The position numbers and the translations under genes are program-made. Of a stretch of DNA of 64,000 nt, positions 18,547 to 27,296 are shown piece after piece (positions within the stretch are counted from its first letter, which is position 1; every line of letters starts with the position of its first letter). The notes beneath the pieces are model-generated. The model saw only the letters and a list, made by a program, of their open reading frames with translations. It did no database searches and had not been told where the DNA came from. This DNA comes from Pedobacter gandavensis (lineage in GTDB: Bacteria > Bacteroidota > Bacteroidia > Sphingobacteriales > Sphingobacteriaceae). Location of the stretch: contig NZ_WNXC01000009.1 in the NCBI RefSeq assembly GCF_014172405.1, positions 186,001-250,000 on the forward strand. The letters run 5' to 3'.

Positions 18547-18870
18547 ACATTTGGTTTAGTTTAATACGTGAATGCCACTGCACAAGAAGTAGTTTGGCAT
18601 CACGCGGTTGTTCATTAATTGTTTAAGCAATTCCCGATCATACCGGGATTGATGAATGCCATTAAAACTGCTAGCCGGGAGTATTCCAGTACTCCTGGCT
18701 TATTTTAAGGATTCATTCTTGAAGATTTTTAGGTAGTTTTTTTTCTTATACGCATGTTTTTTACACCAACGTTTGCCGGCAAAACATTTTAGCAGTCATG
18801 GTTTGGTTTAGGGTAAATAATTCGGTTAGTTGGGTTATATAGGTTTTTTTGATTCTTTGGATTACTCCGG
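18547..18870. other. Intergenic region between fecR and susC, with several inverted repeats
   Basis: This 324-base stretch has no credible gene. It holds an imperfect 11-bp hairpin at 18673-18700, a CCCG/CGGG hairpin near 18632-18648, and the element TGAATGCCA at 18569-18577 and 18653-18661 with an inverted TGGCAT at 18595-18600. It must contain the susC promoter (probably recognised by the adjacent ECF sigma factor) reading leftward. I could not place -35/-10 boxes with confidence. Confidence 0.5.
18673..18700 (-). terminator. Possible terminator after fecR
   Basis: An 11-bp stem with one mismatch (18673-18683 with 18690-18700) and a 6-base loop lies about 170 bases downstream of the fecR stop. 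The T-run on the minus strand is short (AGTTTT a few bases on), so this is tentative. Confidence 0.4.
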
Positions 18871-20049
18871 TTACTGATTCTTACTCACTTTTATACTTGA
18901 TCCTTTGATTTCAAATTTCACCTCTCCTGTAGATTCCAGGATTTTGAGGATTTCGGGGATACCTTTCGACCTGGAGATCTGGGCACTAAAAGTAAGGCCA
19001 GTATTCACATCTGCATCATAAATTACTTTCACGTTATACCATCTGCCAATCTTGTTCATGATTTCCCTTAAACTCTCGTGCTGAAATAGAAAGTCGCCGT
19101 TTTTCCAATCGATCACCTGATCGACATCCTTTTTTACGACGTCTATTCCCTGCTGATTTAAGATGGCTTGTTCTCCGGGTCTGATGATAACCTCAACAGG
19201 CTTCAGTCCCTTTCCGCTATAAGTAGACAACACTTTCACGCTTCCTTCCAATAAGGTTGTTTTGATTGCCCCTTCATCTTTGTAGCTATTGATATTGAAA
19301 TGAGTACCCAATACCTGGACTTCCTGTCCCTCATTAATGACTTTAAATGGATGTGATTTATCTTTTTCAACTTCAAAGTAAGCTTCCCCGGTCAGTTCAA
19401 CCTTCCGGTCTGGAGCGGAGGCGAAAGACATCGGAAATCTCAGAGAAGAAACCGCGTTCAGCCACACTTTGGTGCCATCGGGTAAAATCACCTGGTATTG
19501 TCCACCTTTTGGGGTTTCGATGGTGTTATAGGTTAATGGCTGATCCGCATTGCTGTCAGTAGCCTGCACTTTATATAGCAACTGCCCATCAGCAGATTTT
19601 GTAATCTGGATTCCGGTCTGCTCAACTAAGGCTCCGTTTTCGGCATCACTCAGATTGATTTTCCGACCATCACCCAAAATCAAAGTTGCAGTATTTGATC
19701 CGGGAACTATATTGGAGGCCATCGATTGATCTTTGTGATTTCCTTTCATCAGGAAAAAGTAAGCTGAAATTCCAACGATGATCAGAATTGCTGCAGCCGA
19801 TAAATATCGTCCTATTGAATATACCCTGCCTTTTTTCTGGTATTGATGTACCTGATCAAAAAGACCTTCGTATATTTCATTACGCACAGCATCTTTCTCT
19901 CCCATCAGCGAAGTATCCCAGGAAGTATGTCTGTTCATCAGCAATAGATAAGCTTCATCAAAAGCTTTTCTTTCGTCTTCAGTAGCGATTCCTTCCTGGC
20001 ATTTTTCTGCCAATGCTCTAAATTGAGTGTCTGTGATTAAGGGCTTCAT
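18871..20049 (-). CDS. FecR-family transmembrane anti-sigma factor
   Basis: The layout is an N-terminal cytoplasmic sigma-binding region (residues 1-80), one transmembrane helix (about 83-101), a periplasmic FecR domain (about 175-270: IETPKGGQYQVILPDGTKVWLNA..., ELTGEAYFEV, VLGTHFNINSY) and a C-terminal DUF4974 domain (from about 315). In this family the periplasmic part is touched by the STN domain of a partner TonB-dependent transporter, releasing the sigma factor. The partner here is almost certainly the SusC 324 bases downstream. It begins 52 bases after the sigma gene. Confidence 0.94.
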   Translation of the reverse strand: MKPLITDTQFRALAEKCQEGIATEDERKAFDEAYLLLMNRHTSWDTSLMGEKDAVRNEIYEGLFDQVHQYQKKGRVYSIGRYLSAAAILIIVGISAYFFLMKGNHKDQSMASNIVPGSNTATLILGDGRKINLSDAENGALVEQTGIQITKSADGQLLYKVQATDSNADQPLTYNTIETPKGGQYQVILPDGTKVWLNAVSSLRFPMSFASAPDRKVELTGEAYFEVEKDKSHPFKVINEGQEVQVLGTHFNINSYKDEGAIKTTLLEGSVKVLSTYSGKGLKPVEVIIRPGEQAILNQQGIDVVKKDVDQVIDWKNGDFLFQHESLREIMNKIGRWYNVKVIYDADVNTGLTFSAQISRSKGIPEILKILESTGEVKFEIKGSSIKVSKNQ

Positions 20050-20101
20050 ACAGGTACGTCTAAATAAAAAGACCTAACCCCTAAGTAGAATTAAAAAAAA
20101 A

Positions 20102-20734
20102 TTATTTTAGGAAGAGTGAACACACACAGGTAAAGAAAAGTACTTCTCCCATGACTATCCGGAGTTGTTTTAAGGCAATGGAAATTTGGGCTTCGACAGT
20201 TTTTACGCTAATTCCCATTTTGCTTGCAATCTCTTTATTACTCAGGTGCTCCATTCTACTCAGCAAGAAGACCTGTTGACAACGATTAGGAAGTAAAGCA
20301 ATCCCCCGCTCCAGTAATTTTTCTACATCTTGCTCATTCAGCCGATCTTTCATGAGGTTGAAACCAGCTAATTTTTCCAATTCTTCAGGCTCAATAAATA
20401 CCTTTCGATTATTTGCCGATTTAATATAGCTGAGTACTTTGTAACGAACCGCAGTAAACAAATAAGCTCTTAATGAATCAATTTTCACCTCCGCCCTTCG
20501 AATCCATAATTGCAAAAGCACATCTTGCACAATATCCTTACAGGGATCAGCATCTTTTAAAATACTAAATGCAGCGAGGTACAATCGTTCCCAATATTGG
20601 TCGTAAATAAGCTTAAGGCCACTTTCATTGTCTGTCTCCAATAACGAAAGTAACTCTTCATCCACTAATACTGCTTGAGTAAACATATTATTCATTCCTA
20701 AAGACGCCATAAGATTATAAAAAAAAAATGACAC
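20102..20734 (-). CDS. ECF RNA polymerase sigma factor, Bacteroidota FecI-like type
   Basis: Region 2 is visible in LKLIYDQYWERLYLAAFSILKD and DIVQDVLLQLWIRR, and region 4 in ALLPNRCQQVFLLSRMEHLSNKEIASKMGISVKTVEAQI. The longest frame starts at 20734, but family alignment favours an internal Met at 20695 or 20686; an AGGA lies 8 bases before the latter. It ends in a hydrophobic tail (VLFFTCVCSLFLK). With the FecR protein it forms a sigma/anti-sigma pair that should control the SusC operon. Confidence 0.92.
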   Translation of the reverse strand: MSFFFYNLMASLGMNNMFTQAVLVDEELLSLLETDNESGLKLIYDQYWERLYLAAFSILKDADPCKDIVQDVLLQLWIRRAEVKIDSLRAYLFTAVRYKVLSYIKSANNRKVFIEPEELEKLAGFNLMKDRLNEQDVEKLLERGIALLPNRCQQVFLLSRMEHLSNKEIASKMGISVKTVEAQISIALKQLRIVMGEVLFFTCVCSLFLK

Positions 20735-20899
20735 TCTAAAAACCTTTGTTAGAAAGAAACCAGTTAAAACGTGGTAATAACTTCAAATGTCGCTCAGGGG
20801 CACCTTCACCGAGAAGTAGGCCATCTTATAATTCAGGTACTGGATTAGTCATCATAAATCCAAAATTTGGCTACAAAATAAGAGGTTCTAAAGTTCCAT

Positions 20900-20941
20900 A
20901 AAATTCAAACACAGCCGCAGAAGCGGCTGTGTTTGAATTTT
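20900..20941 (-). terminator. Terminator of the RND efflux operon
   Basis: A perfect 19-bp stem (20900-20918 with 20923-20941) with an AGAA tetraloop begins at the stop codon of the adaptor gene. A-rich and T-rich flanks allow termination of the leftward transcript. Confidence 0.85.
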
Positions 20942-22034
20942 ATTTAATGAAGTCATTCTCTTTGACTTCATCATTACCCTGTTTCAAAACCAGCTCACCT
21001 GCCTTTAAATTCCCAAATACCTCAGTGGAATCAGGAGCTGCTAATCCTTCTTTCACGTCAACGAGAACTGCCCTCCCTGCCCTAACGACGATCACATACT
21101 GACGTTCGGTAGATCGCACAATTGCAGAATTTGGTACCAGCAAGGACCTCGCTCCCGATAACAAAGGAATTCGTACCTCAGCATACATGCCTGGCTTAAG
21201 CTGCTGATCGGCATTGGCAATATCCACCTCCACCGCTTCTGATCGTGTACTACCTAAGGTATTGGCTGAACGGCTGATCTTTGCCTTGCGGGTCAGTCCT
21301 GGTGTCGCATTAAAAATAAAGCTCACCGGCTTTTTCAGGTCTACCTTGTCTACATAATTTTCCGGGATAAAAACCTCCAGTCTAAGTTTTTTGATATCCT
21401 GTAACACAAACATCGGCTGATCCGTAGATTTTCCCGGTGAGACTAAGGCTCCCGGTGACACATTACGTTGAATAATCATGCCATCAAATGGGGCATAGAT
21501 TTGCAGGTAACTTTGCATGGTTTTTACGGAGCCCATGTTAGATTTTTCGGACAAAGCAATGGCTTCATCAGCTTTCATCCTGGCCATTGCATTATCCAGA
21601 TCAAGGGGAGAAACGGCACCAGGTTCTTTAGCGGCTTCCTTTAGTCGTCCGTACTTCTCTTTACTGGCACGCGCATTCTCTGTGGCTTGTGTAAACCTCG
21701 AGTTAGCCGCCTGCAACTGTGACTCCATTTCCGGGGCTTCCAGTGTAGCCAGGAGTTGCCCTTTACTGACCAAACTTCCCCTGTCAACAGCAATGGTTTT
21801 TACAAAGGCATTTACCCTGGGAAAGATATTGACCTCATTATAAGGTTTAAGACTACCAGACAGGACTATATCGCTGATTAAACCCTTTTTCAGCACCTTA
21901 GCCAGCAAATCCTCAGCTATTGTGGTTTCCTTTTTATGATCTCTAAGGTCTTTAGGTTGTTCTCCACTGGAACAACCAGCAGCGAGAAGGCCTATAACAG
22001 CAACAGTTGTAATATATTTATGATAAGTTGTCAT
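20940..22034 (-). CDS. RND efflux periplasmic adaptor (membrane fusion lipoprotein)
   Basis: A lipoprotein signal with lipobox LAAGC (Cys21) is followed by a barrel-sandwich/biotinyl-lipoyl-like hybrid (VAVDRGSLVSKGQLLATLEAPEM and IYAPFDGMIIQRNVSPGALVSPG) around an alpha-helical hairpin (about 95-165, QLQAANSRFTQATENARASKEKYG), then beta-barrel and membrane-proximal domains. This is the usual HlyD/MFP layout. It links the inner-membrane pump encoded 5 bases upstream to the TolC-like channel. The order TolC, pump, adaptor is typical of Bacteroidota efflux operons. Substrate cannot be deduced. Confidence 0.92.
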   Translation of the reverse strand: MTTYHKYITTVAVIGLLAAGCSSGEQPKDLRDHKKETTIAEDLLAKVLKKGLISDIVLSGSLKPYNEVNIFPRVNAFVKTIAVDRGSLVSKGQLLATLEAPEMESQLQAANSRFTQATENARASKEKYGRLKEAAKEPGAVSPLDLDNAMARMKADEAIALSEKSNMGSVKTMQSYLQIYAPFDGMIIQRNVSPGALVSPGKSTDQPMFVLQDIKKLRLEVFIPENYVDKVDLKKPVSFIFNATPGLTRKAKISRSANTLGSTRSEAVEVDIANADQQLKPGMYAEVRIPLLSGARSLLVPNSAIVRSTERQYVIVVRAGRAVLVDVKEGLAAPDSTEVFGNLKAGELVLKQGNDEVKENDFIK

Positions 22035-22039
22035 GATTT

Positions 22040-25000
22040 TTATTGGTTTTCGTTTTGGTTTTCTAATGTATCATCGGGCATAAGTGAGACTGATTTTAAG
22101 CTCGTTGTATCCTGGAGCCAGGCGAAGACCTGAGGAAGGATAAACAAGGCAGCAAGCGTGGAAGCGAATAGACCTCCGATCACTGCCCTTCCTAAAGGAG
22201 CGGTTTGTTCTCCGGCCTCTCCCATACCGGAGGCCATCGGGATCATCCCGGCCATCATTGCCAGACTGGTCATCAGGATTGGTCTAAGTCTGATCGAAGC
22301 ACTCGTGATGGCGGCCTTGGTAGAATTCTTGTAATCCAACCGCAGGTTCTCGGCATTGGTCACAATTAGAATGGCATTGGCTACAGATACGCCTGTGGAC
22401 ATGATCATTCCCATGTAAGATTGCAAATTCAGTGTAGATCCAGTGAGCAGTAATAATGTCAGAGATCCAAGAATTACTGCCGGCACCGTCACCAGGACGG
22501 TCAGTCCCAATTTAACAGACTGATAATTGGCAGTCAGCAAAAGAAAGATCACCAATATAGCAAAGAGCAACCCATATTGCAGACTATTCATCGTTTCTGT
22601 GAGCAGGCTGGACATCCCTTTAAGTTCAACAACCACTCCTTTAGGCGGCGTCTTCAAAGCAGCCAAAGCTTTATTTACCGCTGCCGTTGCGGTACCCAAA
22701 TCCTGCTTGTGGATATTCGCGCCTATGGTTAAAAATCGTCTGGGACCTGCCCGGTCAAATTCTCCTGGGGTATACCTGATACTGAAGGTCGCCAGGTCGC
22801 CAAGAACAGGACTACTTTGTCCCCTCACCAATGGAATTTGCTTTAGCTCATCCATCGTGTTCATCACATATTCAGGCACCTGAACCTGTACCTGATAAGT
22901 ATAGGCCTTACTTTCGTCCAGCCATTGGATTTTCTCTGTAAACCTGCTGGAAGAAGTACTGGCTGTTACAGACCTGGAAATTTGCGCGACATCCAAACCA
23001 AGTTGCGCGGCTTTCAGTCGGTCAATATTTATGGTTACTACAGGAAGCTTCAAGGGTTGAGCGATTTGCACATCACGCAGGTAATCAATAGTTTTCAACT
23101 TAGCAACCACCTGATTGGCATAAGATTCAATTTCGTTCATATCCTTTCCCGCCACCCGGACTTCAATCGGCGTACTCGCCCCCTGGCTCATGATCTTCTC
23201 TGTCATGTCTATCGGTTCAAAGCTGATGCGGAGGTCAGGAAATTTAAAAGCGATATTTTTCCGCAGTGCATCTTTCAGCTCATCCATATTGACCTTGTAG
23301 TCCTTATCCAAATTCACCTGCATCACGGCCTCGTGTGTACCTGTATTGAAAACGTACAAGTTGCTGACCCCATAACTGCTTGGTATGAGTCCGACATAAG
23401 CAGAACTGATCGACACCTTATGATTAACCGTATTGTCGATGATAGACAACACTTGTTTCAATTTATCTTCGGTACGCTCCAATCTTGTTCCATCTGGTTC
23501 TTTGATCCGAATCTGGAACTGTCCGTTACTCACTTTAGGCATCATGTCTTTTCCTATAAAAACGAATCCTGCAGCAGCAAACCCAATGACCAAAACGAGA
23601 TATATGGGCACAAGTAATTTTTTATAAGGCATCCAGCTCGTGATGATGTTCATGTAACGAAGTTTTACACGTTCAAAAAGGTCATTCTTCTCCGGATGCG
23701 CTTGTTCTTCCTTCAAATGGGCCTCAACTTGCCTTTCCTCAGCTTCATCCAGCACCTCTCCAGCATGCGCATGTACTTTACCATGTTCATAATGCTGGTA
23801 TCGTTCGGACTTGATCATCCAATTGCTTAAGATCGGCACCAAAGTGAGCGCAAGGATATAGGAAACGATCATCGTCAGTCCAATCGATAAGGATAGTGGA
23901 AGAAACATCGCTTTAGGCACACCGCTCATCAGGAATGAAGGGGCAAATACAGCAAGGATACAGAGTAAGATCAGCAGTAAAGGGTAAGAAATTTCCTGAC
24001 AGGCATCATAGATGGCCTGCTTTTGGGGTTTTCCCATTTCCAGATGCTGGTGGATATTTTCTATTGCAACCGTCGCCTGGTCTACCAATATACCAATCGC
24101 CAATGCCAATCCACTTAAGGTCATGATATTGATCGTTTGTCCGAACATACCCAGCAACATCACACCAATAAGTATGGAAACAGGAATGGTGATCACCACA
24201 ATCAAGCTGCTGCGCAGGTCCCTCAAAAACAGCAGTACCATCAAACCAGTGAGTAATGCACCAAGGGAACCCTCCGTAATTAGACTCTCCACAGCGTTGA
24301 TCACAAACACCGATTGGTCAAACTCATAAGAAATTTTGACGTCATCGGGCAAGAGACTTTGCATTTCGGGTATTTTTGCTTTCAATGTCTGGACTACGGA
24401 CCAGGTAGAGGCGTCGGCGGTCTTTACTGCTGGTATATAAACCGAGCGTTTACCATTGATCAGCGCATAATCTACGGTAACGTCTGCAGCATCGCTGACG
24501 CGTGCAATGTCTTTGATCAAGACGGGAACACCTCCTTTGACCAGTACAGGAATATTGCCAAACTCCTTCACCTCCTTGACCAGGGAATTCATGGTGGTCA
24601 CCATCATGGTATTTCCCAGGCGCAGGTTTCCCGATGGCGACATGACATTGAACTTGGCCAATGCACTAACTACTTCATCTGTAGTGAGGTTATAGCTTCT
24701 CAGTTTATTGGGATCGATGTTTACAGTAATGGATCTGGAATTGGCCCCAAATGGCGGTGGCGCGGATAATCCTGGAACAGCGGCAAACATCGGGCGTACC
24801 CGGGTAGCGGCCAGGTCGTAGATTTCCTTTAAACTTCTGGTTTTGCTCGACAAAACCAGCTGGCCAACTGGTAGTGAGGAGGCATCAAACCGTACCACCT
24901 GGGGTGGCAAAGCTCCAGGTGGGAAAAACTTCATTGCACGATTGACTTGCAGTGCTACCTGAGCAGAAGCTTCCGCCATATTGGTGTTTTCATAGAAACT

Positions 25001-25279
25001 GAGTTTGAGCATGGTAAGCCCTTGTATATTTTTACTGGTGATGTTCTTAATCCCATTCACATACAGGAACTGATCCTGAAGTCTTGTAGAGAAAAAGCCT
25101 TCCATCTGTTGTGGAGACATCCCGCCATAAGATTCTATCACGTAAATAGTCGGCAGATTCAATTGGGGAAATATATCTACTGGTATTTTAATCGCGCTCA
25201 AAAAAGCAAAGATCAGGAGACTGAAAATAATCACCACGATCGTAATTGGCCTTTTTAGTGCTGTGCTAAGCATGGACAT
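22040..25279 (-). CDS. RND-family inner-membrane efflux pump with altered proton-relay residues
   Basis: At 1,079 residues with two sets of six transmembrane helices and two large periplasmic loops, this is a full RND permease. In helix 4 the AcrB Asp407/Asp408 pair reads VDQA (Asp400, Gln401), and in helix 10 the AcrB Lys940 position is Ala967 (GVSVANAIL). The cytoplasmic loop between the two halves (about residues 490-535) is rich in His (496, 499, 503, 505, 521, 528) and acidic residues. Such VDxATV...SVANAIL pumps form a recognised subgroup separate from AcrB. Export substrate could be drugs, lipids or metals. The TolC gene is 6 bases upstream. Confidence 0.93.
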   Translation of the reverse strand: MSMLSTALKRPITIVVIIFSLLIFAFLSAIKIPVDIFPQLNLPTIYVIESYGGMSPQQMEGFFSTRLQDQFLYVNGIKNITSKNIQGLTMLKLSFYENTNMAEASAQVALQVNRAMKFFPPGALPPQVVRFDASSLPVGQLVLSSKTRSLKEIYDLAATRVRPMFAAVPGLSAPPPFGANSRSITVNIDPNKLRSYNLTTDEVVSALAKFNVMSPSGNLRLGNTMMVTTMNSLVKEVKEFGNIPVLVKGGVPVLIKDIARVSDAADVTVDYALINGKRSVYIPAVKTADASTWSVVQTLKAKIPEMQSLLPDDVKISYEFDQSVFVINAVESLITEGSLGALLTGLMVLLFLRDLRSSLIVVITIPVSILIGVMLLGMFGQTINIMTLSGLALAIGILVDQATVAIENIHQHLEMGKPQKQAIYDACQEISYPLLLILLCILAVFAPSFLMSGVPKAMFLPLSLSIGLTMIVSYILALTLVPILSNWMIKSERYQHYEHGKVHAHAGEVLDEAEERQVEAHLKEEQAHPEKNDLFERVKLRYMNIITSWMPYKKLLVPIYLVLVIGFAAAGFVFIGKDMMPKVSNGQFQIRIKEPDGTRLERTEDKLKQVLSIIDNTVNHKVSISSAYVGLIPSSYGVSNLYVFNTGTHEAVMQVNLDKDYKVNMDELKDALRKNIAFKFPDLRISFEPIDMTEKIMSQGASTPIEVRVAGKDMNEIESYANQVVAKLKTIDYLRDVQIAQPLKLPVVTINIDRLKAAQLGLDVAQISRSVTASTSSSRFTEKIQWLDESKAYTYQVQVQVPEYVMNTMDELKQIPLVRGQSSPVLGDLATFSIRYTPGEFDRAGPRRFLTIGANIHKQDLGTATAAVNKALAALKTPPKGVVVELKGMSSLLTETMNSLQYGLLFAILVIFLLLTANYQSVKLGLTVLVTVPAVILGSLTLLLLTGSTLNLQSYMGMIMSTGVSVANAILIVTNAENLRLDYKNSTKAAITSASIRLRPILMTSLAMMAGMIPMASGMGEAGEQTAPLGRAVIGGLFASTLAALFILPQVFAWLQDTTSLKSVSLMPDDTLENQNENQ

Positions 25280-25285
25280 AATTGT

Positions 25286-26677
25286 TTATCGTAATAGGTT
25301 CAAAATTTGATTAAATTGGTTGGTCCCCACAGCGCAGTGCAGCAGCGCAGTACAATAGCCATTCTTGGCCATTACAAAATCCCTTTCCGCTCGATCCAGG
25401 ACGGCGAGTGTGGCATTAAGCTCTATGATATTGGTTAGCCCATTTTTATAGAGTGACAGTTTTTGCCGATAGCCGGCCTTTGCGGCTATAAGTTGCCGGG
25501 GGATCTCCCTCAACCTTTCCAATGCGGTATTTAGCTCGGCATAGGCTTGCTTGCTCTGCAAGGAAAGTTCTTGTTTTTGTGCATTTAATCTGCTGAGTTC
25601 ATAAGCTGTAGCAGCTTTCTGACTCCGTAGCTTTAGCTGGCGGCGTTTCAGGTCGCTCAGGTTATAAGAGATGCCCAGGCCAACCAGGTAATTGCTACGA
25701 TCAACTCCCCATCCTTCAGACAAATTTTGAAATTCATCGTTGGAAGTAATACTCGATCCCCTGCCCCAAGCCGCAGCCTGAAGGGAAATTTTGGGCGCAT
25801 ATCCTTTCTTTACCGCAGTTTCCTTATCCAGACTATGCTTGTAAACCGATTCTTGTAGTTCTACCAAAGGATTACTTAAATCAACATTATGCTGGGCAAG
25901 GACAGCAATTCCATTGCTAATCAATTTCTGTTGAACCAAAGTATCTGGTACTATGGAATCCAGAGGTAGTCCACTTAAATAAGCCAATTTTAGCTGCACT
26001 TGTTTGTACCCGTTAGACAGTTCGATGTAATCCAGTCTTGATTTGGAAAGTTCCGCTTGCGCGATACTGGTGTCTACGCCCGCAATAACGCCGCTTTTGG
26101 CCAGCGCGAGTATGGACCTTTCAATGTCCTGGTTTCTCTCAATTGCAGCAGATTGAATCCGGAGCAAATCCCGGTAGCGCAGCAATTGAAGATAGCCAGC
26201 CATGCTCAGGTTCTGCAACTGAAATTTTGACCATTCCAAAGATTTCTGGCTGATCTGAATCTTAGATTTCGCTACCTTATTCAACGCATCAAAAGCACCG
26301 AAATTATAGAGTTCCCAGTCCAGGGCTATAATCCCAAGATTGGTTAGTGCCGCATGGTAATTGTTATTTTCTCTAACTCCCCTGGAATTGGAAGGAACGA
26401 TACCAAAGCCAAAATAAGGTCCGGCAACGTTATTATTCGTTCCCAAATCTGCCTGGTAGTTCAGTTTGAGATTTGGCAACCAATTGTAAGCAGCCTCTCC
26501 CGCCTCCGCTTTGCTCATGATAATGGCAGATTCATCAGCCATTAATGACGGTGCATGACTGTTCACTTGATCAATCAGGGTATTAGGGGATAAGCTTCCC
26601 TGTTTAGTTTGCGCGTTTATGCCCAGCCCATAACTACTTACCAATAGTATGAACAGGCCTTTTTTTAAAGACAACAT
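25286..26677 (-). CDS. TolC-family outer-membrane efflux channel
   Basis: A signal peptide (to about residue 22, GLGINAQ) is followed by two outer-membrane-efflux repeats with long coiled-coil helices (AEAGEAAYNWLPNLKLNYQAD, then AATAYELSRLNAQKQELSLQSKQAYAELNTALERL) and short beta segments. The 463-residue length is normal. It is the first of the three efflux genes and gives the outer-membrane exit for the pump. Confidence 0.92.
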   Translation of the reverse strand: MLSLKKGLFILLVSSYGLGINAQTKQGSLSPNTLIDQVNSHAPSLMADESAIIMSKAEAGEAAYNWLPNLKLNYQADLGTNNNVAGPYFGFGIVPSNSRGVRENNNYHAALTNLGIIALDWELYNFGAFDALNKVAKSKIQISQKSLEWSKFQLQNLSMAGYLQLLRYRDLLRIQSAAIERNQDIERSILALAKSGVIAGVDTSIAQAELSKSRLDYIELSNGYKQVQLKLAYLSGLPLDSIVPDTLVQQKLISNGIAVLAQHNVDLSNPLVELQESVYKHSLDKETAVKKGYAPKISLQAAAWGRGSSITSNDEFQNLSEGWGVDRSNYLVGLGISYNLSDLKRRQLKLRSQKAATAYELSRLNAQKQELSLQSKQAYAELNTALERLREIPRQLIAAKAGYRQKLSLYKNGLTNIIELNATLAVLDRAERDFVMAKNGYCTALLHCAVGTNQFNQILNLLR

Positions 26678-26762
26678 TTGTGTTTATGTGTGTTAATCCG
26701 AAATTGAACCTTAACCGTAAGAAACCATCTGATGTGGTTCCGTCAAGAAGAATAGGAAAATC

Positions 26763-27128
26763 CTATATACGGAAGGTCATGGTATGGAGATAGGTATCAT
26801 CCCTGCCCGGAAGCCGGACCTGAATTCCCTGAAGCATTGCTGTTGTCAGCCTAACCTTAACAACAAGCGCTGAAAAAAGTAATGCCAGAAAACCAAAAAA
26901 CGTGAGTATTGATTCAATTGGCGGGCGCGAGAGCATTTGCTGGATCGCGGCAGATTCCATCAGGTCATCTTCAATATAGTCATGCTTTCGCTTACTAAAA
27001 AGCTTTCCAAGGAGTACACTGGTAACCACTTCATTCTGATTGCGATCCAATAAGGAAAAACCCAGAAATGGCTTTCCTATGAAAAGGATGGCAGAAAAAT
27101 AGAAAAGAATTTTAAGTGTTTTAAGCAT
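26763..27128 (-). CDS. Small membrane protein upstream of the efflux operon, unknown function
   Basis: The 121-residue protein has two hydrophobic segments (residues ~5-27 and ~72-92) separated by a charged loop (SKRKHDYIEDDLMES). I do not recognise a family. It is on the same strand and 85 bases before the TolC gene, so it is probably the leader gene of the efflux transcript. Small membrane proteins in this position can modulate a pump, but that is only an inference from context. Confidence 0.6.
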   Translation of the reverse strand: MLKTLKILFYFSAILFIGKPFLGFSLLDRNQNEVVTSVLLGKLFSKRKHDYIEDDLMESAAIQQMLSRPPIESILTFFGFLALLFSALVVKVRLTTAMLQGIQVRLPGRDDTYLHTMTFRI

Positions 27129-27230
27129 CTACTCTGTTTGATGACGAATGTCAAATTTGAAAAATTTAAACTTAAGCGAGAACAAGTAACAGAAAAGTTG
27201 CGCATAGAAAAAAACTGTAATAAACACTTC

Positions 27231-27275
27231 AAAAAAAATGGGCTTCACCAAAATAAAATTAGTAAAGCCCATTTC
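27231..27275 (-). terminator. Terminator of the CsgG-like operon
   Basis: Stem 27236-27245 pairs with 27265-27274 (AAATGGGCTT with AAGCCCATTT). Read on the minus strand it is followed by a run of eight T, immediately after the last gene of the operon. Confidence 0.8.
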
Positions 27276-27296
27276 AGGTATAAAAATATACTACAA

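Noticed and set aside
20900..20941. Riboswitch or small RNA suggested by the long stem before the efflux operon end
   Set aside because: A perfect 19-bp stem with a tetraloop directly at a stop codon is fully explained as a terminator.
22925..23617. 230-codon plus-strand frame opposite the RND pump gene
   Set aside because: It is antisense to a well-supported conserved gene, and its composition is that of a shadow frame. The same holds for plus-strand frames at 24314-24769 and 24947-25258.
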